Source of the DNA: an uncultured Clostridia bacterium
GTDB lineage: Bacteria > Bacillota > Clostridia > Christensenellales > CAG-314
Reading direction: 5' to 3'
DNA: 32,809 nt
Assembly: GCA_947601445.1 (NCBI GenBank)
Contig: CANQGD010000001.1
Coordinates: 97,608 to 130,416 of the forward strand
Both the position numbers and the translations under genes were made by a program. Every line of letters starts with the position of its first letter. Positions within the stretch are counted from its first letter, which is position 1. A model generated the notes under the pieces. It had not been told where the DNA came from. It saw nothing but the letters and a program-made list of their open reading frames with translations, and did not search any database. This document shows, in pieces, positions 22,407 to 30,103 of the stretch.

Positions 22407-23129
22407 ATGAACAACAGGTTTGTTATTTTCTTGTTAAAGTTTGCGAGAATGGCTTGTCGGCCCTTTTTCCCCATAGAAATATTCGGCGAACGTAATATCG
22501 AAAATAAAAAATGTCTCATTGTCGGCAATCATTTGTCGGGATGGGACCCCATAATGTATACGATGTGGATGAAAAACATCGTTCCTTTTGTATACAAGGC
22601 GGAATTTGATAAAAGTTTGTTTTTGAGGTGGATTTTTCAAGGTATGGAGTGTATTCCCGTCCACAGAGGTGAAGCGGATATAACTGCCTCGAAATCTATT
22701 CTTCGATTGCTTAAACAAGACAAATCCGTGTGTCTTTTTCCCGAGGGAACGCGCAATCCCAACGTTGACTGTTTGCAGGAGTTTCACACCGGCGCGGCAT
22801 TGTTCGCCATCAAAACCAAAGCGCCCGTCAGACCTTTTTATATTTGGGATAAGACGAAGGTTATGCGGAAAAATTATATGATAATAGGCGACGCTTTCAG
22901 TTTGGAAGAATTTTACGACAAACCGTTGAACAAGCAAACGTTGGAAGAAGCGACAGAGGTCATTCGCAACGAGATAGATCGACTTCGTTTACGTCTTAAC
23001 GCGTTATTGGAAGAACGCGGAGTCAAACGCAGACCGCGAACCAAAAAGGAACAGGCAAAAATAGACGAATACAACAAGAGTATGCTGCAATCGGTTGAAC
23101 AAGCCCCCGATCAAGGAGAAAACAAGTGA
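22407..23129 (+). CDS. plsC: 1-acyl-sn-glycerol-3-phosphate acyltransferase PlsC
   Basis: The 240-residue protein acylates lysophosphatidic acid to phosphatidic acid. The catalytic H-x4-D motif is NHLSGWD (H42, D47), the glycerol-phosphate motif FPEGTRN occurs near 113-119, and PVHRGE fits block III. The C-terminal tail is lysine-rich (VKRRPRTKKEQAK). GCGGAGG precedes the ATG. Its stop overlaps the GTG start of ispH by four bases. Together with plsY earlier in the window it covers two consecutive steps of phospholipid synthesis. Confidence 0.93.
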   Translation: MNNRFVIFLLKFARMACRPFFPIEIFGERNIENKKCLIVGNHLSGWDPIMYTMWMKNIVPFVYKAEFDKSLFLRWIFQGMECIPVHRGEADITASKSILRLLKQDKSVCLFPEGTRNPNVDCLQEFHTGAALFAIKTKAPVRPFYIWDKTKVMRKNYMIIGDAFSLEEFYDKPLNKQTLEEATEVIRNEIDRLRLRLNALLEERGVKRRPRTKKEQAKIDEYNKSMLQSVEQAPDQGENK

Positions 23130-25156
23130 AGATTCTTTTGCCCAAAGAAATCGGATTTTGCAACGGCGTTTGCTCCGCAATAAAAAAAGCCTCCGCGCTT
23201 AAAGGCGACGCGTATTGTCTGGGACAGCTCGTTCACAATGCCCGTGTAACCGAAGAGTTGGAGCAAAACGGTTTGAAAACAGTGGACGATATTTCGCAAG
23301 TTCCGGATGGCGCTACCGTCGTTATAAGAGCGCACGGCGCGCCCAAATACGTTTACGACGAAGCTGCCGAACGCAAAATAAATATTGTGGACGCTACATG
23401 TCCGTCGGTAAAAGCCATTCAGCTCAAAGCAAAACGCTATCATGAAAAAGGATACCGTATAGTTCTTGTGGGCGACGCGTCGCATCCGGAGATTATCGGT
23501 ATAAACGGGTGGTGCGACAATTCCGCGATAATCTTCGACGGTAAGTCACGTTTGGAATTGAAAGACGCCGATAAAGTGCTTATTTTGTTCCAAACCACCT
23601 TCGATACGCGATTTTTTGAAAAAAGTTTGCAAAATATTTCAACAGACCGCGTTAAAACGCTTGAAATATTTAATACAATTTGTTATACTACTTCACAAAG
23701 GCAATATTATGCACAGATATTGTCGCGCGAATGCGATTTGGCAATTGTGGTGGGAGATTCCAACAGTTCCAACACACGAAGACTGTTTGAAATTGCTTCT
23801 CGCAATTGCAGGACCGTTATGACGGACGGCAATCTGGACGGTATTGACTTATCTAAATGTAAAAAAGCCTGTATCATTTCAGGCGCATCAACTCCGACAG
23901 AGTTGATTAAGGGGGTTTTGAAAACAATGTGTGAAAATGCAAAAGATACCGTTGTTGAAACGGTTGAATCCGGCGAACAAGTCGAGATTGCTTCCGAAAT
24001 TGCTACGGAAGAGAAGGTAATGGACAAAGACGAAGCTATGCTTGCGAAAGCAGTGTCCGAGATGAAAGAAGGTCACAGATACAAACTCGGTCAAAAGGTC
24101 AGATGTCGCGTTGTTTTGGTCAGTGACGACGGCGTGTATGTCAGTATTCCAAGTTCCAAAAAGGAAGGTTTCATTCCCAACGAAGAACTTTCGCTCGAAG
24201 GTGATTATCAGTCTGTAAAAGAAGAACTGAAAAAGTCCATGACGGATGAGCCCAACGGCGCTACTTTGGACTGTGCGGTTATTTCCGTGGAAAAGGGCAT
24301 CACTCTTTCGAAAAAGATCATCGACGAAAGATACAAAGATGACGCTTTGGTAGAAGGTATCAAGCAAGGAAATGAATTTCAGGCTGTGATGACTCGCGTC
24401 GGCAAGGAGTGCTTGACGGGCAAGCTCGGTAGTTATACGGTTATTGTGCATGCTTCTCAAATTCGCATCGGCTATGTCAAAAATCTAAACGATTACGTCG
24501 GAAAAACGTTGAGATTGACGGTCAGCGGTCCCGACAAGGTGGACGATCACAAACGCGTGATTTTTGCAAGTCAAAAGCAGATATTGCTTGCCGAAAAGAA
24601 AGCCAAGGAAGATGAATTCTGGAACAACATCGAAGTGGGCGAAATCGTTGACGGAAAAGTGTTGAGATTTGCTTCGTTCGGCGCTTTCATAGACGTACGC
24701 GGATTTGACTGTCTCGCTCATTCAACGGATTTGTCGTGGGATCGCATTTCCGGTCCGGCAGAAGTGTTGGAAATCGGCAAAACATACGAATTTGTTGTTC
24801 TTGCCCTCGATAGAGAAAAGAACAGAGTATCTTTGGGATACAAACAACTTCAACCGCAACCTTGGGACGTTGCCGCGGAAAAATTCCCCGTGGGCGCACG
24901 CGTAAAGGGCAAGGTGGCGCGTATAATGCCTTTCGGCGCATTTGTGGAATTGGACAAACACATCGACGGTTTGCTGCACGTTTCCAATGTTTCCTGGGAA
25001 TGGCTTGACGACATCAACAATGCGTTGAAGGTCGGTGACGAAATCGAAGTGGAAGTGTTGGGGTTCGACAAGGAAAACAAACGCATCACGCTTTCGCGTA
25101 AAGCTTTGCTCCCCAGAACCGAAGCGCAACCCGCGCCGGAAAAGCAAGAAGAATAA
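23126..25156 (+). CDS. ispH: IspH fused to four S1 RNA-binding domains
   Basis: The 676-residue protein joins an IspH domain (~1-275) to four S1 repeats (~318-660). IspH reduces HMBPP to IPP and DMAPP, the last step of the MEP isoprenoid pathway. Its 4Fe-4S cysteines are C12 (GFCNGVC), C92 (DATCPSV) and C186 (NTICYTTSQRQ); H70 (RAHGAP), H120 and E122 (ASHPE) line the substrate site. The S1 part contains repeated FGAFIDV and FGAFVELDKHIDGLLHVSNVS-type modules like ribosomal protein S1. This fusion is known in Clostridia. Translation starts at GTG, overlapping the plsC stop. No separate rpsA is visible in the window. Confidence 0.93.
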   Translation: MKILLPKEIGFCNGVCSAIKKASALKGDAYCLGQLVHNARVTEELEQNGLKTVDDISQVPDGATVVIRAHGAPKYVYDEAAERKINIVDATCPSVKAIQLKAKRYHEKGYRIVLVGDASHPEIIGINGWCDNSAIIFDGKSRLELKDADKVLILFQTTFDTRFFEKSLQNISTDRVKTLEIFNTICYTTSQRQYYAQILSRECDLAIVVGDSNSSNTRRLFEIASRNCRTVMTDGNLDGIDLSKCKKACIISGASTPTELIKGVLKTMCENAKDTVVETVESGEQVEIASEIATEEKVMDKDEAMLAKAVSEMKEGHRYKLGQKVRCRVVLVSDDGVYVSIPSSKKEGFIPNEELSLEGDYQSVKEELKKSMTDEPNGATLDCAVISVEKGITLSKKIIDERYKDDALVEGIKQGNEFQAVMTRVGKECLTGKLGSYTVIVHASQIRIGYVKNLNDYVGKTLRLTVSGPDKVDDHKRVIFASQKQILLAEKKAKEDEFWNNIEVGEIVDGKVLRFASFGAFIDVRGFDCLAHSTDLSWDRISGPAEVLEIGKTYEFVVLALDREKNRVSLGYKQLQPQPWDVAAEKFPVGARVKGKVARIMPFGAFVELDKHIDGLLHVSNVSWEWLDDINNALKVGDEIEVEVLGFDKENKRITLSRKALLPRTEAQPAPEKQEE

Positions 25157-25175
25157 TTTAATAAAATACCGATTC

Positions 25176-25207
25176 TCCGAAGACAGACAAACTCCGACTG
25201 CTTCGTA
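25176..25207 (+). promoter_or_regulatory. Hairpin in the rpsO leader, possible S15 autoregulatory site
   Basis: CGAAG at 25178 can pair with CTTCG at 25201 in the 85-nt gap before rpsO. S15 is known to bind structured leaders of its own mRNA in many bacteria; whether this hairpin does so is inference. Confidence 0.3.
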
Positions 25208-25241
25208 GTTTACGGCAAATATAAAAAAAGGAGAAAAAATA

Positions 25242-25496
25242 ATGACAAAGCAAGAGATCATTGCAAAATTCGGCAGAAAAGAAGGCGACACAGGTTCGCC
25301 GGAAGTTCAAATCGCATTGCTTACGGAGCGTATCAATCACTTGACCGAGCATTTGAGAACTCACCAAAAGGACCATCATTCCAGACGCGGACTGTTGCAA
25401 ATGGTAGGTCGCAGAAAAGGTTTGTTGGACTACCTCAAACAAACGGACATTGAAAAATACCGTAAAATCATTGCAGATTTGGGACTCAGAAAGTAA
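25242..25496 (+). CDS. rpsO: 30S ribosomal protein S15
   Basis: The 84-residue protein is S15, a primary 16S rRNA-binding protein of the 30S subunit. [37 protein letters not shown] is diagnostic, and LDYLK plus the C-terminal LGLRK match the family. It is slightly shorter than the 89-residue standard because of a short N-terminus. GGAG lies before the ATG. rpsO-pnp is a classic pair; a strong terminator separates the two here. Confidence 0.97.
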   Translation: MTKQEIIAKFGRKEGDTGSPEVQIALLTERINHLTEHLRTHQKDHHSRRGLLQMVGRRKGLLDYLKQTDIEKYRKIIADLGLRK

Positions 25497-25506
25497 TGTC
25501 GTAAGA

Positions 25507-25547
25507 GGAGAAAGGGCAAACAATCCGACGCCCTCTCTCCTTTTTTT
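25507..25547 (+). terminator. Terminator between rpsO and pnp
   Basis: GGAGAAAGGGC pairs with GCCCTCTCTCC (one mismatch) and is followed by seven Ts, 10 nt after the rpsO stop. Confidence 0.88.
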
Positions 25548-25589
25548 GTTATTTACGGAATAAAAATTTCATTTAATCGGTATACAAAC

Positions 25590-25612
25590 GAAAAACATAG
25601 ACAATGTTTTTC
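25590..25612 (+). promoter_or_regulatory. Hairpin in the pnp leader
   Basis: GAAAAACAT-AGACA-ATGTTTTTC forms a perfect 9-bp stem about 40 nt before the pnp start. In enterobacteria pnp mRNA is autoregulated through a leader stem cut by RNase III; similarity of role is only inference. Confidence 0.35.
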
Positions 25613-25651
25613 AAGTGAATATAGAGTTAAGGAAAGGAGAAAGAGAAGAAA

Positions 25652-27772
25652 ATGCAACAATTTAAAAGAACAGACGGTAAAATCGGCGACAGAGATTACC
25701 ATATATTTCAAATGGAAATAGGCGGAAGAACTGTCAGCGTCGAAGTGGGTAAGTATGCCGAACAGGCAAACGGATCGGTAATGGTATCTTGCGGCGAAAC
25801 GGTTGTTATGACAAACGTAACGCTTGCGGATAAGCCTCGCGACGGTATAGATTTCTTTCCGTTGGGCGTGGATTTCGAAGAAAAAATGTACTCCGTAGGA
25901 AAAATTCCCGGCGGATTTAAAAAAAGAGAAGGAAGAGCAAGCGACAAAGCGATATTAACGTCGCGTCTTATCGACAGACCGATACGTCCTTTGTTCCCCA
26001 AAGGATTTTTGAACGATGTATCCGTAATTGCAACGGCAATGTCTGTTGAACCGGACATTCAACCGGAAGTTTATGCCATGATGGGCAGTTCCATTGCCCT
26101 GACAATTTCCGACATTCCTTTTGCCGGTCCCACGGGCAGTGTTGTTGTGGGATATGTGGACGGCGAATATATCATCAATCCCAATGCGGAGCAAAGGGAA
26201 AAGAGTCTGCTCAACCTCAATCTTGCCGGAACCAAAGACGCCATTATGATGGTGGAAGCCGGCGCAAACGAAATTTCCGAAAAGGAAATGTTGGACGCTA
26301 TTTTGTTCGGACACGAAGCAATCAAGGAACAGTGCGAATTTATCGAGTGGATCAGAGAACAAATCGGTAAGCCCAAGAAAAACGTAACGCTGTATCTGCC
26401 TCCCGTAGAGCACGAAATGCTTATTCGCCCCTATGCGGATGAAATGCTTACGGAAGCGCTTAAAACTTTCGACAGATATGAACGTCAGGCAAACCAGGAT
26501 GAAGTGGAGAGAAAGGTCAGAGAACATTTCGCACAGACAAATCCCGAAGTGTTGGACAGCATCGGAGACGTTCTGTACAAAATGACCAAAGAAAAAGTAC
26601 GCGCGCGCATACTCAACGAAGGTATTCGTCCCGACGGAAGAAGTCTTACGGAAATACGTCCCATTTGGTGCGAAGCGGGTATTTTGCCGAGAGTACACGG
26701 AAGCGGTGTTTTCACCCGCGGAATGACGCAGGTTATTACGACGGCAACACTCGGAACTATCTCCGAAGTACAAAAATTGGAAAATCTCGACGATACCGAC
26801 ACTTTCAAGCGTTATATGCATCATTACAACATGCCGGGTTACTCCACGGGCGAGGCAAAGCCTCTGCGCAGTCCGGGCAGACGCGAAATAGGTCACGGCG
26901 CTCTTGCAGAACGCGCATTGGAACCCGTTATTCCGAGCGAGGAAGAGTTCCCGTACGCAATTCGCACCGTCAGCGAAGTGGTATCCAGCAACGGCAGTAC
27001 TTCGCAGGCAAGCGTTTGCGGTTCCACATTGGCGCTTATGGACGCCGGTGTGCCTATCAAAGCTCCCGTTGCGGGTATTGCCATGGGACTGATGAAGTCC
27101 GAAGACGGCAGCAAAGTGGCGATCCTTTCGGATATTCAGGGATTGGAAGATTTTCTCGGCGATATGGACTTCAAAGTGGCAGGCACAAGCAAAGGTATAA
27201 CCGCCATTCAGATGGATATAAAAATCAAAGGTATAGATGAAAATATTCTTCGTACCGCACTCGAACAAGCTCGCCAAGGCAGATTGTTTATTTTGGACAA
27301 AATGTTGTCGGTTCTGCCCGCTCCGAGAGAGGAACTCTCCAAGTATGCGCCTAAGATCATCTCCTTTACTATAGACCCGGATAAGATCAGAGAAGTTATC
27401 GGCAGCGGCGGAAAAACGATAAATAAGATTATCGATGAAACAGGCGTCAAGATCGATATAACCGATGACGGTACGGTGTTTATTGCAACTGCCGACCAAG
27501 AAATGTCCGAAAAGGCAAAGAAGCTGATTATGACAATTGCCAAGGACCCCGAGGTAGGCGATGAATTTACCGGTAAAGTCGTTCGTATACTCAATTTCGG
27601 CGCATTTGTTGAACTTGCTCCGGGAAAAGACGGAATGATCCATATTTCCAAACTATCCAAGGAACATGTCGATAAAGTCACCGACGTTGTAAATATCGAT
27701 GACGTTGTTAATGTAAAAGTTATCAAGGTCAGCGACAAGGGGATAGATCTCAAACTTATCAAAAAGCTGTAA
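25652..27772 (+). CDS. pnp: Polynucleotide phosphorylase
   Basis: The 706-residue 3'-5' exoribonuclease degrades RNA phosphorolytically and takes part in mRNA decay. Two RNase PH domains (~15-145 and ~320-540) flank a helical linker. The second contains GEAKPLRSPGRREIGHGALAERAL and DAGVPIKAPVAGIAMGL. A KH domain with IGSGGKTINKIIDETG (~580-600) and a C-terminal S1 domain with FTGKVVRILNFGAFVEL follow. All core modules are present and length is normal. AGGAG lies before the ATG. It has its own leader after the rpsO terminator. Confidence 0.97.
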   Translation: MQQFKRTDGKIGDRDYHIFQMEIGGRTVSVEVGKYAEQANGSVMVSCGETVVMTNVTLADKPRDGIDFFPLGVDFEEKMYSVGKIPGGFKKREGRASDKAILTSRLIDRPIRPLFPKGFLNDVSVIATAMSVEPDIQPEVYAMMGSSIALTISDIPFAGPTGSVVVGYVDGEYIINPNAEQREKSLLNLNLAGTKDAIMMVEAGANEISEKEMLDAILFGHEAIKEQCEFIEWIREQIGKPKKNVTLYLPPVEHEMLIRPYADEMLTEALKTFDRYERQANQDEVERKVREHFAQTNPEVLDSIGDVLYKMTKEKVRARILNEGIRPDGRSLTEIRPIWCEAGILPRVHGSGVFTRGMTQVITTATLGTISEVQKLENLDDTDTFKRYMHHYNMPGYSTGEAKPLRSPGRREIGHGALAERALEPVIPSEEEFPYAIRTVSEVVSSNGSTSQASVCGSTLALMDAGVPIKAPVAGIAMGLMKSEDGSKVAILSDIQGLEDFLGDMDFKVAGTSKGITAIQMDIKIKGIDENILRTALEQARQGRLFILDKMLSVLPAPREELSKYAPKIISFTIDPDKIREVIGSGGKTINKIIDETGVKIDITDDGTVFIATADQEMSEKAKKLIMTIAKDPEVGDEFTGKVVRILNFGAFVELAPGKDGMIHISKLSKEHVDKVTDVVNIDDVVNVKVIKVSDKGIDLKLIKKL

Positions 27773-27792
27773 ATCTTTCGGATCAACATAAT

Positions 27793-27820
27793 TACCCTGC
27801 TGTTCGCAAACAGCAGGGTA
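27793..27820 (+). terminator. Hairpin after pnp
   Basis: TACCCTGCTGTT and AACAGCAGGGTA form a perfect 12-bp stem 20 nt after the pnp stop. The T run after it is interrupted (TTATTAAA), so it may protect the 3' end or terminate weakly. Confidence 0.6.
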
Positions 27821-27925
27821 TTATTAAACGTAAAACAATAGGCAATTATTTCCTTTTTTACCTAATATAATGTAATGGCAATCAATGGTATACCATAGGT
27901 TGTACAATTTATTATTCGGTGAAAT

Positions 27926-28663
27926 ATGGAAAGAAAGGTATTTACTCATTTTGTTGCCAACGTTATATTGGTCGTATTGGTGATAGCCGTTGCAGCGGTG
28001 GGATTTGTCGGAGCAACCGCAAACGTATTTCGAAACAACGAAAACGCACCCATTTATCGCGGTAGCGGAGAAAAACAGGTTTCTCTTATGTTCAATGTTT
28101 ATTGGGGAACGGAATATATAGAGGACATTTTGGCAATATTTGACAAGTACAATGTAAAGACCACTTTTTTCGTGGGTGGCAGTTGGGTTGCTCAAAATCC
28201 GGACGTGCTGCAAAATATTGCGTCACACGGACACGAGATAGGCAATCATGGCTATTTTCATAAAGAGCAAAGCAAATTGAGCTATGAAGAAAATGTAAAA
28301 GAAATCAACGCATGCGGCAAACTTGTATTTGAGTACATAGGTGTCAATATGACGCTTTTTGCACCCCCGAGCGGCGATTTCGGAAGCGAGACGCTCAATG
28401 CTGCCACAGACAACGGGTATAAAACCGTTATGTGGTCTCGCGACACGATAGATTGGCGAGACAAAAATAGCGAAACCGTTTTCACTCGCGCCACAAAAAA
28501 TACAAGCGACGGAGAGCTTGTTTTGATGCATCCCACAGCACACACGCGGGACGCATTGGACAAAATTCTTCATTATTATGCGGACATCGGGTTCTCCGTT
28601 GTCCCGGTCAGTACAAATATAGGAGAAATATGGACTTCCACAAACAATATCCAAGCGGATTGA
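27926..28663 (+). CDS. Polysaccharide deacetylase-family protein (YlxY/PdaB-like)
   Basis: The 245-residue product has an N-terminal transmembrane segment (~10-32) and a NodB deacetylase domain. TTFFVGGSWVAQNPD, GHEIGNHGYFHK (H103 and H108 as metal ligands), and TVMWSRDTIDWRD are conserved. The catalytic TFDDG-type motif reads LMFNVYWG, so the usual aspartate is asparagine (N57), and the FRPP arginine is alanine (A146). I recall a clostridial branch with this same NVYWG motif, so it is likely a real subfamily. Activity on peptidoglycan is uncertain. The position after pnp and before the M16 gene matches Bacillus ylxY. It overlaps the next gene by 34 nt. Confidence 0.82.
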   Translation: MERKVFTHFVANVILVVLVIAVAAVGFVGATANVFRNNENAPIYRGSGEKQVSLMFNVYWGTEYIEDILAIFDKYNVKTTFFVGGSWVAQNPDVLQNIASHGHEIGNHGYFHKEQSKLSYEENVKEINACGKLVFEYIGVNMTLFAPPSGDFGSETLNAATDNGYKTVMWSRDTIDWRDKNSETVFTRATKNTSDGELVLMHPTAHTRDALDKILHYYADIGFSVVPVSTNIGEIWTSTNNIQAD

Positions 28664-29892
28664 GGCTTGTTGCAAAACAGTTGGAAAATTTTTATACCGT
28701 TTCTTTGGGCGTCTTTGTCGATGTCGGTTGCGTAAGGGAAACCGCAACAGATAACGGTTATTCGCATTTTATAGAGCATCTTGTTTTTAAGGGAACCGAG
28801 AAACGAAACTGTTTGCAAATATCCGAGGAAATCGACGATATAGGCGCCAACATAAACGCCTATACGTCCAAGGATTCCACTTGTTTTTACACTAAAAGCG
28901 TTGCGGCTGATTTGGAAAAATGTATGGATGTGCTTGCCGATATGTACTTCAACGCTACCATACCCGAGGATGAGCTGAACAGAGAAAAAGGCGTTGTGAT
29001 AGAGGAAATCAAAATGTGCCGGGACACTCCCGACGATGTGATACAGGACTTGATTTCCGCTGCATTGTTCAACAATCAAACGCTCGGACAAACCATTTTG
29101 GGTACGATCGACAATATACGCAACGCGGATAGGCAAAGTATTCTCGATTTCAAAAAGCGCAATTATCTTCCGTCGGCGACCGTGATAGCCGTATGCGGTA
29201 ATTTTGACGAAAACAAGTTGGATAAACTTGTTGAGAAGTATTTTGAACAAAACTGCGATCAAAGCGGCGCCATATTATCTGCGGAACCGAATACGGAATA
29301 CAATGCAACGTTTTTACACAAATTCAAACATATTGAGCAATCTCACTTACAATTGGCGTGGGGCGGCTGTTCTTTGAAATCCCCCGATCGTTGCGCAAAC
29401 AATATTTTGGCGTCTGTTTTGGGCGGAGGATTGTCCAGCAGACTAAATCAGGTAATCAGGGAACAGGAAGGATTGGCGTACTCTGTTTATGCGTATCCGT
29501 CATATTATTCCGATTGCGGTACGTTTGAAATCTATGCGGGATTGAGCCCCGAAAATAATTCGAAGGTATGTGAACTTATTCGGCGCGAAATCGTCAAGCT
29601 GACAAATGACGGGGTAACGCAAAAAGAAGTGGATCGAGCTGTCATTCAGGCAATAAACGCCTTATATATGAATGTGGAAAGCAATATGACTTTGATGCGG
29701 CTGTACGGTCGCTCGATGCTCAAACTCAACGAAATTTTCGATGTACAAGCGGATGTGGAAAAATATAGGGCGGTTACGGTACGGCAGGTAAACGATCTTG
29801 CCCGCAAAATATTTTCCCATAAACCGGCGGCGGCTTATGTCGGCCCCAAAATTTCCGATTACGGTGTAATATCCGAAATAAAATTTAATTAA
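28630..29892 (+). CDS. M16-family zinc peptidase (YmxG/MlpA-like)
   Basis: The 420-residue product has the inverted zinc motif HFIEH (H46, H50 as ligands, E49 catalytic) and the third ligand E126 in VVIEEIKM, 76 residues on. The second half, with GGGLSSRLNQVIREQEGLAYSVYAYPS, is the non-catalytic M16 domain with the R-Y type substrate motif. In Bacillus the gene in this position (mlpA/ymxG) follows ylxY. The physiological substrate is not established. The ATG at 28630 has AGGAG 6 nt upstream and lies within the preceding gene, implying coupling. Confidence 0.9.
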   Translation: MDFHKQYPSGLRLVAKQLENFYTVSLGVFVDVGCVRETATDNGYSHFIEHLVFKGTEKRNCLQISEEIDDIGANINAYTSKDSTCFYTKSVAADLEKCMDVLADMYFNATIPEDELNREKGVVIEEIKMCRDTPDDVIQDLISAALFNNQTLGQTILGTIDNIRNADRQSILDFKKRNYLPSATVIAVCGNFDENKLDKLVEKYFEQNCDQSGAILSAEPNTEYNATFLHKFKHIEQSHLQLAWGGCSLKSPDRCANNILASVLGGGLSSRLNQVIREQEGLAYSVYAYPSYYSDCGTFEIYAGLSPENNSKVCELIRREIVKLTNDGVTQKEVDRAVIQAINALYMNVESNMTLMRLYGRSMLKLNEIFDVQADVEKYRAVTVRQVNDLARKIFSHKPAAAYVGPKISDYGVISEIKFN

Positions 29893-29914
29893 AGGCGGTT
29901 TATCCGTCTTTTTT
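29891..29914 (+). terminator. Terminator after the M16 peptidase gene
   Basis: AAAGGCGG pairs with CCGTCTTT (one G-T) and is followed by a T run. It starts at the stop codon of the M16 gene. Confidence 0.75.
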
Positions 29915-30010
29915 ATTTGTTATCTGTTTGATTGTCGTTACGGTTCTTTTTTTTGCAGATTATAAAATTAAAAAAGTGAAAATTTTGCCAAACACTTTGA
30001 TTTTGAACTA

Positions 30011-30039
30011 TTGATTATTTGACGATATTATAGTATAAT
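30011..30039 (+). promoter_or_regulatory. Sigma-A promoter of the SpoIIIE/FtsK gene
   Basis: TTGATT, 17 nt, TATAAT. It leaves a leader of about 60 nt with AAGGAGGTGA before the TTG start. Confidence 0.8.
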
Positions 30040-30103
30040 ATATTTTATATTGGAGTAGTATCAAATTCAGTTTACTATTGAGATAAAGTAAGGAGGTGAC
30101 GGC

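Noticed and set aside
25955-27643. 562-codon minus-strand open frame
   Set aside because: It is the antisense shadow of pnp, which has full domain support; the translated product is Cys/His/Phe-rich and resembles no family.
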